Shown piece after piece: positions 53,866 to 64,000 of a stretch of 64,000 nt of DNA. This DNA comes from Schizochytrium sp. TIO01. Its lineage: Eukaryota > Sar > Bigyra > Thraustochytrida > Thraustochytriidae. Position numbers and translations under genes: made by a program. Location: the NCBI GenBank assembly GCA_004764695.1, contig SMSO01000037.1, positions 4,214,337 to 4,278,336 on the forward strand, given 5' to 3'. The notes under the pieces are model-generated. The model saw only the letters and a program-made list of their open reading frames with translations. It was not told the DNA's origin and did not search any database. Positions within the stretch are counted from its first letter, which is position 1; each line of letters opens with the position of its first letter.

Positions 53866-53939
53866 AATCTCCGGCGGGACTTGAACCCACGATCTCCTGA
53901 TTCGTAGTCAGGCACCTTATCCAACTTGGCCACGGAGAC
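53866..53939 (-). tRNA. tRNA-Arg (ACG)
   Basis: A 74-nt cloverleaf without intron. The acceptor is GTCTCCG/CGGAGAT (one G-T end pair), the anticodon stem CCTGA/TCAGG with loop CTACGAA (anticodon ACG at 53903-53905), and the T stem GTGGG/CCCGC around TTCAAGT. The D arm GGCCAAGTTGGATAAGGT is typical of eukaryotic tRNA-Arg. A34 would be edited to inosine to read CGU, CGC and CGA. Confidence 0.93.
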
Positions 53940-54512
53940 TCCATTTCATGTTGAAACCAAACGATTGCTTACATATTTATTTTACCTGATTAAGTATACT
54001 AGGTTGGGAGGAAGGTTGGTAGAGCTGTAAATGTAGAAGAATTCGATAGCTGCAGCCGAATTGGTAATCTTTCATTTCCATCGCAGACATCCGCCCTCAA
54101 ATATATATTTATGCAGTTGCAACTATCTTTAGCATTGGTTTGCAATGCTTGTATGTTTTATGGCTCTTATAATCTTACAAATATATTCATACCTCTCCTG
54201 GTGTCTCGCTTTTGAAAAAAAATATGTACAATGAAAGCTAGTGCAATGATACAGGAGTTTGTTTATTTGTTTTCGTCGAGTAAAAAGTTTGACGTTTCTC
54301 GCATCTAGGCAACACACTCTCAAGTTGCTTGATGTAATCGGAGTGAAAGACTACTATTATAGCTTGTTGCCATTTATTGGGCTTTTTATCTACTATGCAT
54401 TAATCATACAATTGCAACCGCCACGAAAGGATAAAAGAAGAGAGCGCAGAATAGAGAACACGACAGCCGCAAAAGCCGAAAGGCGAACGGCGAAAGGCGG
54501 AAGACAAGGGCA
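53940..54512. other. Promoter region of the GCP6-like gene
   Basis: Between tRNA-Arg and the GCP6-like gene. No supported gene; a small plus-strand frame at 54259-54615 overlaps the GCP6 start and has no features. Confidence 0.5.
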
Positions 54513-57500
54513 ATGGACAGTGGTGTTGATGTCCGAACTAGCCTGCGCAAGGTCGGCTGCGCGCTGGGAGCGGCTGAGAGAAGTGCCGAAAAGCGGTTCT
54601 ACTCGCATCTATTGACGACCAGAAGACAAACGCCACCTCGCAGGGACCAACCTAACTCAGCACACAAGCACCAAGAAGACCAAAGGGAACAGCAGGAGCC
54701 AACTCAGCACCCCTCGCAAAACTATGAGCGGTTGAAACAAATAGATCAACAAACACAAAAGGAACAAAACCTGACACTGCACACGGAGCATTCACAGAAT
54801 GTAGGGTCGCGTAAAATGGAGAACAACCTGTGCCCCGATGGCGAGGATAAACAGGCGCCCCGCGCTGATTTTGACATGCAGAGAAAAAAAATCCATGGAG
54901 TTCTCAGGGCATTCGAAATAAACATGCGACGCCAAGATTATGAGCGTGCTGCAGATACTCTCGATGCGTGCGTCAGGTATTTAGAAAATACATATTCTCG
55001 TCAATCTGGACATGATATATTAGTTCTACTCACATCGCTTGCTCGAGAACGGAAAAGTGATGAAGACAATACATGCTCAGAACCTTCTCTCTCGAATATC
55101 TCTGATCAGCTACTGGCAGCGAGCATGGCAGCAGCTGGCAGAAATAAGCTTGCCATAGCACATGACTTCACTCGAAGCCGCGCCCCCGAAGCTAAGGATA
55201 CACTCCTTGCGCCCTACTGGCCAGCTCAATCAGTGTCAGGTACACTTCTTAGTACCACATTGGCACCAGCACCAAGTCGTCTCCTTGAAAATTCTGCTGA
55301 AGGTCCAGCAGCACCTCTACGAGTCAATGTACAGACAGTGCCAAAAGTACGCTCACGATTTCCCCCAGCGGTAGATGGCAAGGAAAACTGGGCAAACCCA
55401 GCCCTCTTAGGCCCAACATTGTTCTCTCAAGAAATTCAGAACAAAAATAAAATCACACATTCGATCTCGCCTGACTTTGCTGCTTTAGAACATGCAACCC
55501 ATGAGTCGAAGGGAAATGGCTTTGCACATAACGAGGACCGGCAGGATAATCTGCTAGGAGCGCTTGTTTCCAAGGCTAAACTTCCCAAGTCCTTGGACAT
55601 AATTTTGTCTTTGCCTCGCCTCGATACAGAATATGATGGGTTTGCACCTGACCCACTAGGCTCTAAGATTGCCGAATCTAGACAGCTCAGGGCTTTGGAC
55701 GAGGTGCTTCGCTTTCATCACTCAAGCGAGCATACCTTGGCGCCGAAACAGATAAAACCACCAACATCAAGTAGGAGAGTAGATTCTGAAGACCTTTGTG
55801 AAGTTGAGTGGCTCGAAAAGTCTGATGATGTATGGCTTCGCGCCGTCAACTCCAAACCAGAGCAAGGCGTCCTTCTTGGTTGGGAGGAAGAAATACCAAG
55901 CAGCTTTATAGCGTCCCAGCCACAGTCAGACGCCGAGAAGGCTTTGCAATATAACTCGCACGCTGTTCTATCTTCAGAGCGTGGGGACAGGTGGTTTGAA
56001 TACCTGATACAGAAAAGTGGGTGTTTTGAGCAGACACGTGTAGTTCCTACTATCTCAGAAGTCTCGTTACGTCGAGATATAATGTATGCTCTTCTGGGAA
56101 TACCAAGCAGCTCATTTGTTCTCTCTGCAGACCTTATGCTGCACCCTTGCGAATCAAGGCTCACAGCAACTACAAGCAGGAGCATTCGCTCTGTTCTTGA
56201 ACGTATTGCAAAATACGGTAATCTTTACCTCTCACTCACAGGACTGTGCTACTCAAGTACGCTTTTAGCAGGTGTTGAGATTGCTGATGTCATTGCAGAG
56301 CGTATTGATGTTCATCTTTTGGCCCATCAGCGTCGGGTGGGAATGATTCTTCGAGATGAGGTGTTTGCACCTTCTGAATCGTCTCTGATTAACCTTACCT
56401 ATCGCATTGAAGGGGAATTGGCGCCAACATTGCAACGCCTAGATTTTCTTTTCTCTAACGCAGCCCAACTTGAGGATACAATCTGCGTACTAGAGCACTT
56501 TTATGAATCCACTTTGAACACAGGGTCTTCAATTCGCTCTGTAGAACGTGATATGCTATGGTCTTGCCTAGAGCGGGTCATCCATGTGCTCACTAGCTGG
56601 GCATTTAGTGGGTCTGATGCGCTCGAGCACTTTGAAGGAAGCTTTTTTCATCACACAGGTGAGAACAGTGACGGAAGCTTGACACATGAACAGCTTCTTA
56701 AAGCTATCGCAGACTTTTCTTTGCCTTACGCGCTACGAGTGCCCCGATTTTTCAAGTCATCACTACGTGGAGTTTACTCTGTTGAAGTAGCGCACAGGGC
56801 GGCTTTATGTGGGTCCTTACTCCGGTTGCTTCGTGATATGCCTGATTGTGCACCGTTTTTTGCGCTTTGCACTCGTAAACAAGACCAGGCCAAATTTCAG
56901 GCCAGTGCATTGCGTGCTGGGCGCGAGTATGGTACTGTTGTTTTGCAAGAAACTATGATGGCTGCAAGTTCGCGTAAGCGTCACCTAATAGCTGAGATGG
57001 AGCAACTCTGTAGCCTGAAGGAGGCCGAGCGCTTAGCATATGAGAAGCAGCAGCAGCTCGATGCGTGGAACACATTGGAAGCATCACGCGCAGCAGCAGA
57101 AGCTGTCAACGCTCGTTTTGTTGCACAAAGTTTAGAAGAGCAGGAGCGTTTGGATGCTCAACGCAAAGCACGACTTGAAGAATTTCGAGTTGCTGCAGAA
57201 GAAGCCCGCGCTGCAAAAGTTCGAGCTCGACTCGAACGTCAACGGCTTGAGCGATTAGAACAACCAGTGGACATCACTTCTACCATTACTGAAGACCAAC
57301 GGCGAGAGGCAGAGGAATACTTGCTTGAGCAATACCGTCAACTTGAGCAGGAGCAACTTGCTAAGGGCGTTGAGCTTGACGCAAGAATTCTCCAAGCAAA
57401 GCAAGAGCTTGACACAAACCTTCTAGCTTTACAGCAACGACCGATTGGTCAGCTGAGTACATCGATTGCAATTCAACAGCCACCTGGAGGTAGCTCAAGT

Positions 57501-60038
57501 GCTGACGCTATTATTTATTCCAACAACTCTACAACCAGCTACCTTAGCCGCCCAAGCATTCGCATAGTCGGATCTCCTTCTTATGAGTCTCAAACATTAG
57601 GCAACGACATAGCAGCCCCGAGCTCGGTACGTATAGTTGGGCCTTCTTCGGGTGGAGATGGCCACGATATGCGTGCTGCTCTGGGGCACGAAGGTTTTGC
57701 AGATAGCCCAAATCAATCGCAGCAGCGTTCGTCTGTGCGCATCGTTGAGGATTCAAAACATAACATGCGATCAGAAGACGTAGGAGACGAGCAGCAAAAG
57801 CCATCAATTCGGGTTCTGCCTAACTCCGGTGGTGGTGAAGGATCAGATGCAAGGAACGCAATAATTGGCATGTCTACTGAAGGAGTTTCGTTTCAAACAC
57901 CTAGTGGCACTCTCCAGACTATTGAAGCCGTCGAGGAACCATTCGCCGATGCAGCTGCAAAGCCATCAGAGGCGCGTGTAGCCTGTCTGATGGACGCAAG
58001 TACCCAACCAGACTCGGTTTTACAAGAGGAATCAGAGTTTAATACCAACGCCATGAGCAAGAATAGCGTCTTCTCAGGGTCTTCGCTTGCTGTCGACAAG
58101 ACCGAGACTGCAAGAAGCTCTGGCCCAAGTCCGGAGACAATGCTTGAGTTTGCTACGGATTACCAAGAGTCACCAACGGTAAATGCAGAGTCTGGAGCTG
58201 AGTCATTGAAACTATCAGTGGATCCTATCGACTTATGTAGGAATCGACATAGCCACGAGGCAAAGGGTATTGAGTGTACTCTTCCCGAGGATGTTGATGA
58301 TCCAGAAGTGTCTCTGTCTACCGCATGTATTTATTCAGAATCTGAAGACAATCACTCACTTTCCTTTCACAGACCTGCGCTGCATGCTCGCATCCAGCAA
58401 GAGCCAGGTGGTACAAGTTCTCTACATCTCGGATCATCAGATGAGATTGGATCGCAGGAAATTCAGAGACATAGTGTTCGAGTGACACAAGCTCCGGGAG
58501 GTGCTCAATCAAGTACCAATGCTGTGCCTGAGCGTCTTCACGTACGCGTACAGCAAGAGCCAGGAGGTTCGAGCTCACTGAATGCAGGGCAGTGGAAAAA
58601 TGAAGCTGCGAATTCCCCCAGGCACAAACCTAAATCGTCTGTAAAGATTCAACAGAGCCCCGGAGGTGCTTCTACGTTTGCGTTTGATGCTGGTCCAGAA
58701 CGTGATCGTTCCTCCGTTCATGTGACTCAGCCAGCAGGTGGGCGCAGCACAATTGCAAACCTTTTAGAAGCTAGAGGAAACTCTTTGCCGCTCAAAGGTA
58801 CTGAAGCTCGACTCATGGGTATCGAAGCTGTACATCGTATAAGGGAAGCCATGATCAAAGCTACGCCGCTCCGCTATGGAGATGCAATGTCTTCTGATCT
58901 ACAAGAATGCAGACAGGCGCCAGGAGGTGTAGCAAGCAAGACGATTTCAGATTCACTGGAAGATCTGGGCTGTGATGATTCTTCTTGTGGGGCACTCGAT
59001 GCTGCAATTGAGCTGGCACTTGTTGAACCTCTCTTGCAACAATGTGATTTGGTTGAATCTGCATTTATAGCTGTAGTTGTGCGCCAGTCTAATCTGCTTG
59101 AAGCTTTGAGTGGGATTCGTAGCTCCATCCTCATGGCTCAAGGGGAGCTTTTCAATGGAGTAGTTGAGCGTCTGCATGATATGCGGCTTCGGCAGGTTGA
59201 CTTTTCTGCGGGAAAAGGTCGGGTTCTGCAAGAAGTCCTAGATTCTGAGCTTGATTCGCTTGACCTTTGGTCTCGAAATTTCGCCCCTCATTTCAAATAC
59301 AAAACCAGCCTTACTGGGGATGGGAAACTCCCTGTTGAAGGAGACTTCTCAGATTTCGAATTTATTGAAGCAGACTATGAGCTTGCATGGCCTCTCTCAT
59401 TTATTGTGCGGAAATCTGACAGTGCGGCTTACCCTCGGATTCACCGTTTCCTACTTCGGCTAAAGTATGCTGGGGCACTTGTTCGACAGGTTTGGAAACG
59501 CCTTTGCGAAACCAAGGGCTATCGGCGTCTATCAATATTCACTTGGCTATCTATCCGCTGGCAACAAGTTCGCAATCTGTTGTCCAATTTGGAAGACTAC
59601 CTGATGACACAGCTGTTATCCGAGCATTGGACAGCTATGGAACGTTCCTATCGCGCACCGTGCTCATCATTTAAGCATCCAAATGAACTTCAAGATGTGC
59701 ACCATAGGTTTATCTCATCTGCATTACGAACCTGCTTCCTAGATGATTCCGCGGTTTCCAAGGTCCTTTATGAATGCATAAGTCGAACAATGCAGCGAAC
59801 AGACACGCTCGCAAAATACAGTCTTAAACTGCTTGATCAGATTACAGATACACCGGGTAGTGCGTCTATGCATTGGGAAGTACCAAAGGAGCTACATGCG
59901 GCATGGAATGAATTTCAAAAGACACAAACTTTTTTATTGAGAACAGTTCAATCATACTCACGAAACGCCATTTCTCCCGATAGCGCTGCTCAGCGAATTC
60001 TCATGCATCTGAACTTTAACAACTTTTTCCTTGCCTGA
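54513..60038 (+). CDS. GCP6-like gamma-tubulin complex component with PGGxS repeats
   Basis: An 1841-residue protein. The N-terminal GRIP module lies at about 510-800 (DIMYALLGIPSSSFVL, then YGNLYLSLTGLCYSSTL and LYRSL-like helices). The C-terminal one (about 1430-1841) has YELAWPLSFIVRKSDSAAYPRIHRFLLRLKYA and the gamma-tubulin-binding helices that follow, LEDYLMTQLL and HHRFISSALRTCFL. The two modules are far apart, as in GCP6, where a long insert separates them. The insert holds a coiled coil (about 825-970) and then the PGGxS array. GCP6 sits in the gamma-tubulin ring complex and caps microtubule minus ends. The first 100 residues are low-complexity; the Met at 54816 (MENNLCPDG) is an alternative start. 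It is convergent with the aminopeptidase gene, 167 bp away. Confidence 0.84.
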   Translation: MDSGVDVRTSLRKVGCALGAAERSAEKRFYSHLLTTRRQTPPRRDQPNSAHKHQEDQREQQEPTQHPSQNYERLKQIDQQTQKEQNLTLHTEHSQNVGSRKMENNLCPDGEDKQAPRADFDMQRKKIHGVLRAFEINMRRQDYERAADTLDACVRYLENTYSRQSGHDILVLLTSLARERKSDEDNTCSEPSLSNISDQLLAASMAAAGRNKLAIAHDFTRSRAPEAKDTLLAPYWPAQSVSGTLLSTTLAPAPSRLLENSAEGPAAPLRVNVQTVPKVRSRFPPAVDGKENWANPALLGPTLFSQEIQNKNKITHSISPDFAALEHATHESKGNGFAHNEDRQDNLLGALVSKAKLPKSLDIILSLPRLDTEYDGFAPDPLGSKIAESRQLRALDEVLRFHHSSEHTLAPKQIKPPTSSRRVDSEDLCEVEWLEKSDDVWLRAVNSKPEQGVLLGWEEEIPSSFIASQPQSDAEKALQYNSHAVLSSERGDRWFEYLIQKSGCFEQTRVVPTISEVSLRRDIMYALLGIPSSSFVLSADLMLHPCESRLTATTSRSIRSVLERIAKYGNLYLSLTGLCYSSTLLAGVEIADVIAERIDVHLLAHQRRVGMILRDEVFAPSESSLINLTYRIEGELAPTLQRLDFLFSNAAQLEDTICVLEHFYESTLNTGSSIRSVERDMLWSCLERVIHVLTSWAFSGSDALEHFEGSFFHHTGENSDGSLTHEQLLKAIADFSLPYALRVPRFFKSSLRGVYSVEVAHRAALCGSLLRLLRDMPDCAPFFALCTRKQDQAKFQASALRAGREYGTVVLQETMMAASSRKRHLIAEMEQLCSLKEAERLAYEKQQQLDAWNTLEASRAAAEAVNARFVAQSLEEQERLDAQRKARLEEFRVAAEEARAAKVRARLERQRLERLEQPVDITSTITEDQRREAEEYLLEQYRQLEQEQLAKGVELDARILQAKQELDTNLLALQQRPIGQLSTSIAIQQPPGGSSSADAIIYSNNSTTSYLSRPSIRIVGSPSYESQTLGNDIAAPSSVRIVGPSSGGDGHDMRAALGHEGFADSPNQSQQRSSVRIVEDSKHNMRSEDVGDEQQKPSIRVLPNSGGGEGSDARNAIIGMSTEGVSFQTPSGTLQTIEAVEEPFADAAAKPSEARVACLMDASTQPDSVLQEESEFNTNAMSKNSVFSGSSLAVDKTETARSSGPSPETMLEFATDYQESPTVNAESGAESLKLSVDPIDLCRNRHSHEAKGIECTLPEDVDDPEVSLSTACIYSESEDNHSLSFHRPALHARIQQEPGGTSSLHLGSSDEIGSQEIQRHSVRVTQAPGGAQSSTNAVPERLHVRVQQEPGGSSSLNAGQWKNEAANSPRHKPKSSVKIQQSPGGASTFAFDAGPERDRSSVHVTQPAGGRSTIANLLEARGNSLPLKGTEARLMGIEAVHRIREAMIKATPLRYGDAMSSDLQECRQAPGGVASKTISDSLEDLGCDDSSCGALDAAIELALVEPLLQQCDLVESAFIAVVVRQSNLLEALSGIRSSILMAQGELFNGVVERLHDMRLRQVDFSAGKGRVLQEVLDSELDSLDLWSRNFAPHFKYKTSLTGDGKLPVEGDFSDFEFIEADYELAWPLSFIVRKSDSAAYPRIHRFLLRLKYAGALVRQVWKRLCETKGYRRLSIFTWLSIRWQQVRNLLSNLEDYLMTQLLSEHWTAMERSYRAPCSSFKHPNELQDVHHRFISSALRTCFLDDSAVSKVLYECISRTMQRTDTLAKYSLKLLDQITDTPGSASMHWEVPKELHAAWNEFQKTQTFLLRTVQSYSRNAISPDSAAQRILMHLNFNNFFLA
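57461..58945 (+). repeat. Array of eleven PGGxS-type motifs inside the GCP6-like protein
   Basis: Protein-level repeats with consensus (K/R)xSV(R/K)(I/V)xQxPGGxSS. Seven copies keep the core (IQQPPGGSSS, IQQEPGGTSS, VTQAPGGAQSS, VQQEPGGSSS, IQQSPGGAST, VTQPAGGRST, CRQAPGGVAS). Four between the first and second keep mainly the VRIV start. Spacing is about 80-90 bp in the later part. The DNA copies are diverged, so the array is old and kept by selection on the protein. The PGG-x-SS core is that of SPIRAL1 and Jupiter/HN1-type microtubule-binding proteins. Confidence 0.8.
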
Positions 60039-60205
60039 TGAAAATGGCCATATGTCAAATGTGCCACTTTAAATCATGCACTGAACTTTGAAATATCATT
60101 TCAAAAACGATTCAGTCTAGAATCAATTCATAAAGTTTTGTAGTGTAAAATATTTGAATATACTAATCTCTGTTTTAAAGTTGTTATTCTTGGTTTTGGG
60201 GATGC

Positions 60206-62954
60206 TTAAATATCTTGCAAGAAGGCAACAATCTGTGGAGCTTCGTTTGCTAAGCGGTCAATACGTGCTTGGACGGTTTCAATGGCAGTGCCCAAAGCTT
60301 GTGCCGCTGCGCCTTTATCATGAGTAGAGAAGAACTCCACAACCTCATCGAGCTCTTCTTGGGTGCGCATGCCTCGAACTGTTCCTCCAACAAAACTGCC
60401 CCCAAACAAAACCAATTGATCCATACTTTGCATAAATGGTATCATATTGCTCCTTAAGACGAGACCACACCACTTGTGTGGCCTTGTTTGAGTTAGCACA
60501 GAGTGTGTTGACCACTAAAGCAAGATCTTGAGCCCGGATCTGGTCGCCCATGGCATAGTCCACCACACGTCCTACAAGATCCTCGTGGCGTGTGAAGCTT
60601 GCGATAGTAGCAAGGAGGTCTCGTTTTTCCTCAGCCAAAAGCTTTCCCTCACCTTGCGTGAAACGAGTGAAAAGAAGATCATAGAGTTCTACAGGAGCAG
60701 TTTCATCCTTCGCTGCAAGCTGAAAGATGGCAAGGCGGACGTTTGCAGGCAAAACCTTGCCTCCTGTTTCTGCGTAATGATCCTTCGTCAACTTCACCGC
60801 CTTCTCGAAAAGGTTCGATTCTGATTCCGGGAGAGCTGAAGGTGGTGCTAATGCAAGAGCTTTCAGAACGTCAACTCGCAAGTTAATTTGCGCCATAGAT
60901 TCCTCTTTACCATCTGGCACCATGAGTGTCAGTTCCTTCATGATTGGTGTGCAGCAGGGCACAAGAACCTTATTGGCGAACTCGTCAAAAAAGTCTTCGT
61001 CACGATACAACTGAGCTAGGTTCTGAAGTCGCAGGACCATTTCCGACAAAACATTTGCATCCTTCTCAACCAAGGTGGGCATAAGGCCACAGAAGATTTT
61101 GAGTGGCACTGCCATCATAGTATAGCCAGCGACAGCACAGTAAAATGCATCGCGGACAAGACCTAGTCGATCAACGTTGGAAAGCCCAAGTCCGGCCGGG
61201 TCCAATGCTGAGATTGAAGCATCAGTATCTTCGCGAGATTTCATTTGTGTCAACAGTCGATCCCACTGGGCATCGGTATAGCAAACACGATAAAAGCCAC
61301 TCATGTCAGCGTTGAGGTTGAACCATTGACCTTCGTTATCAAGCTGAGTTACAGTTGCCGACATCCGGTCCCAGGAGGCCTTGTCACTGAGGGTTTCACG
61401 TTTCTCAGAACTTGAACTAGAAATCATCTTTACAGGCACAGTCCACTGGGCTTGGTCACAGTCAGCAGTCTTCGTCGGGCTATATAAATAGCGCTCTTGG
61501 TGGACCGAAACGATACCATCCTGTTCACGAAGAATTAAAACAGGATACCCCTCTGTAGAGGTCCACTCTTTCATTAGAGAAACAATCTCGCCCTCGGAAA
61601 CGTGGTCTTTGTTGGCATCTTCGATAGCAGTCAGGAGGTCTCCAAGCTCAGCATTTTCATAGGCGTGGCGCTCTAAGTAAAGACGGATACCGGTCATGAA
61701 ACGGTCATGCCCCAGAAAAGATTCGAGCATACGAATAATGGAAGCACCCTTGGCATAAGAAATGGCATCAAAGGCTTCACTGATGGCTGCTTCATCACGT
61801 ACTTTTACGCGCACAGGATGAGTTGACTCAAGTGAGTCAAGGTGAAGGGCCATGGCCTGGACATCTTGCACAAAGATGGACCATACGTTCCATTCAGGGA
61901 AAATGTGATTAACGGCTGCGAATTCCATAAAACGAGCAAATCCTTCATTCAAAAACAGATCTTCCCACCACTCCATGGTAACAAGGTTGCCAAACCATTG
62001 GTGGGCCAGTTCATGGCATACAACGCGGGCAACCGAAAAGCGCGATCCAACAGAGGTAGCAGATTCGTCAACCAACAGACGTGCTTCGCGGTAAGTAACG
62101 CACCCCCAATTTTCCATGGCCCCAGCTGCAAAGTCAGGAATTGCCAAAAGATCTTGCTTCTGCAGCGGATAGTTAACACCGTACTCACGCTCGTAAAAGT
62201 CAAGGGCCTTGCATGCAACATCAAGAGCAAATTTTCCCTCAGCAGAACGGCCAAGAGGAACGTAGACAGAGCCTAGCACCCCACGCTTACTGTACGCAGC
62301 AACAACATCAAACTCGCCCACCACAATGGCAAGCAAATATGTGCTCATCTTGGGTGTAGGGGCGAATTTCCACATCTTGAGATTCTCCTCCTGCATTGTA
62401 TTTGTCTCAATGACTGGAGTATTACTGATACAGAGACGGTCAGCTGGAGTTGTCACTGTTAGCTCGAAGATAGCCTTGATGGACGGGTCATCAAGGCACG
62501 GGAAAGCCCTGCGCGCATCGGTTGCCTCGAATTGAGTTACAGCCATGCAGCGGCGTTCACCAGAGCTCGAAGTATAAAATGAGCGATACAGCCCAGCGAG
62601 GCAGTCGGTGAGCTTGCCCTCGAAATCGATCAAAACATGCGAAGGGCCCTGCTGGGCCACGGCATCCTCGAATTGGAAGGTTACGATGGAACCCTTGTTA
62701 TCGATGCGAGTCTCTTGCGACACCTTTTGGGTTCCATCAGGAAACAAGAGTGTTGCGCCGTTGGGAAACTCCAGATCTTTAGCATGCAGAACTACCTCGG
62801 AGTCCCTGCTTCCATCGTATTTGTTGCTCAGGCCGGAAAGTTCGATATTGGCTGTGCCGCGAAATTCGTATGCATCAAGATTAATGAAGAATTCAAGCGT
62901 GTACTTGGATGGTGTGAGCCATCTGCTCGGTTCGTTGTCAAGCCGCATCTTCAA
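60206..62954 (-). CDS. M1 family aminopeptidase (puromycin-sensitive type), frame shifted near the 3' end
   Basis: A zinc aminopeptidase of the M1 family: the exopeptidase motif GAMENWG (278-284), the zinc site HELAHQWFG (314-322) with the third ligand E337 in LFLNEGFARF, and then the ERAP1_C-like helical domain to the end. It removes N-terminal residues from peptides, and the cytosolic puromycin-sensitive type is the best match (no signal peptide). The main frame runs from 62954 down to about 60410 and then reads into a basic tail ending at 60345. The normal family ending (SFVGGTVRGMRTQEELDEVVEFF and on to 60206) lies in another frame. One extra base, or a short intron, is needed between about 60405 and 60440; a run of five G lies there. 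Confidence 0.88.
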
Positions 62955-63795
62955 AACTGTGTATCAATAGATCGGTTGAACGTTTTATACAGCATACATC
63001 GCATTTGAGCACGACACATTGGAAACAGGTTAGTGATGTGTGCCCAGAAATCATGGTTGTTGGAATAAATAGGTTGTCTGAGAAAGCTACCTGACTTCAA
63101 GATGCAAGTTGCGAGATGAGAGGTGCGTGCATAAGTGAAGATAATAACGAAGGCCCAGTGAAGGATATGAAGAAAATCTCATACTTTCTCAGATGAAGGT
63201 ATGCACTTACGCAGTTACTGAGGGCACCAGTAGACGCCTAGTAGCAGGTCTGCCTTGCAAGTTTGAACGCACTTTGTTCAAGACTGCTCAAGTTACAGGG
63301 ACAGCGTGAGAGTCTAGCAAGGTTATGCTTTTGAATCTAAACGTGGACGAAGCCCCAAGGAATTCGCTGGTAGGTATTAGAGGACTTATATAACCCTAAT
63401 ACTAAGCATTTGGATGTCCAAACACCCTATACACTGGTTTAGCACCCTAGCAACATAATAATCTGTATTATTTGGTGTTCTGGGGTTAATAGAGAAAGAA
63501 AAGATAGAAACTTGAGAAGGGCATTCCTAACTTTATTTGTTTAATCTTATTTTTAGATTTCAAGTTTCTTTAATTTAAAAAAAAGTTTTTACATTGTAAC
63601 AATAAATACTGTACCTATCCTGAAGTAATACCTACTAGTACCTACTTTCTAGTAAGCCAAACCAATAAACATATACAAAGCAATAAGGACTTGAAGACAA
63701 ACAATCAAAGCAAACCGTCTCACGAGCTCGTGAGCGGTGCGGAGCTCGTGAGCGGCGCAAGCTCTGGAAATAAACATTCTGCTTGTGCAGTAAAG
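62955..63795. other. Divergent promoter region
   Basis: Between the starts of the aminopeptidase and TFIIE-alpha genes. It contains a duplicated 14-bp GAGCTCGTGAGCGG (about 63724-63756) overlapping a 12-bp palindrome CACGAGCTCGTG, about 40-70 bp upstream of the TFIIE-alpha start. Confidence 0.5.
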
Positions 63796-64000
63796 ATGTC
63801 ATTGCAGCACGCAAAAACACTTGTGCGTACTGTAGGGCGCGCCTTTTACGACGATGATGTTGTTATGGTCCTGGACGCGCTCACACGCGAGCCTTTCCTG
63901 ATTGACCACGAGAGTGCAGGTCGTTCCCCCCTTGAAGATAAGTTTGGACTCCAGTCAAAGCAAGTCCGACGATCATTGATGGTTTTATACGAGGACTGCC
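63796..64000 (+). CDS. TFIIE alpha subunit, 5' part (runs off the window)
   Basis: The first 68 codons of the general transcription factor IIE large subunit. The winged-helix start of the family is recognisable: LVRTVGRAFYDDDVVMVLDAL (residues 9-29), then LQSKQVRRSLMVLYEDC (about 52-68). TFIIE-alpha recruits TFIIH to RNA polymerase II. The reading frame is still open at the right edge, so the 3' part, including the zinc ribbon, lies outside. The start is the only Met before the conserved part. Confidence 0.82.
   Translation, partial: MSLQHAKTLVRTVGRAFYDDDVVMVLDALTREPFLIDHESAGRSPLEDKFGLQSKQVRRSLMVLYEDC

Noticed and set aside
60413-60443. A 31-nt GT-AG interval as an intron in the aminopeptidase
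   Set aside because: It restores the frame but is far shorter than the one supported intron of the window (208 nt) and removes part of a conserved region. A one-base error in the G run is simpler.

Overview
The window is nuclear DNA of a unicellular eukaryote. The best guess is a stramenopile of the labyrinthulomycete (thraustochytrid) type. Genes are long, nearly intron-free and separated by AT-rich spacers of 0.2-3.9 kb with microsatellites. There are no operons or bacterial ribosome-binding sites. Signals pointing to a flagellated, amoeboid-type protist are an EGF-module protein of the SIG1/mastigoneme type, two ABP34-type actin-bundling proteins, a selenium machinery (tRNA-Sec plus an NDH-SelD fusion) and a metallo-beta-lactamase/cNMP-binding protein like the Dictyostelium cyclic nucleotide phosphodiesterases. 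The lineage is inferred from gene content, not shown by a marker gene.

Layout. 0-10 kb: end of an MBL-fold/cNMP-binding phosphodiesterase-like gene, a Golgi-type sulfotransferase, a repeat-rich spacer, an intron-containing initiator tRNA-Met and a SET-domain methyltransferase. 10-20 kb: tRNA-Sec, an Asp/Asn beta-hydroxylase-like protein, a kinase with HYD in place of HRD, an ankyrin protein, a SAM-domain protein and a secreted EGF-module protein. 20-31 kb: a Q-rich protein with a PH-like C-terminus, then two ABP34-like genes in tandem. 31-43 kb: sideroflexin, DPH4 (one clear 208-nt intron), TELO2 overlapping DPH4 tail to tail, and the NDH-SelD fusion with a broken frame. 43-52 kb: a small RIIa/DPY-30-like protein, an Mpo1-type dioxygenase, a bestrophin-like channel, and a Cho2-type phosphatidylethanolamine methyltransferase that carries a second, PmtA-like methyltransferase at its C-terminus. 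53-64 kb: tRNA-Arg, a GCP6-like gamma-tubulin complex protein with an internal array of PGGxS motifs, an M1 aminopeptidase whose last exon-equivalent is out of frame, and the start of TFIIE-alpha.

The genes form many convergent pairs (for example kinase/ankyrin, SAM/EGF, DPH4/TELO2, Mpo1/bestrophin, GCP6/aminopeptidase), with short shared 3' spacers and longer divergent promoter regions. They do not form one pathway. The linked themes are selenium use (tRNA-Sec and SelD), phospholipid and sphingolipid metabolism (PE methyltransferase fusion and Mpo1), and cytoskeleton or flagellum (ABP34 pair, GCP6, EGF protein, RIIa-like protein).

The strongest candidates for something undescribed are the Cho2-PmtA fusion, the PGGxS array in GCP6, the block-wise homogenised ABP34 pair, and the intron in the initiator tRNA.
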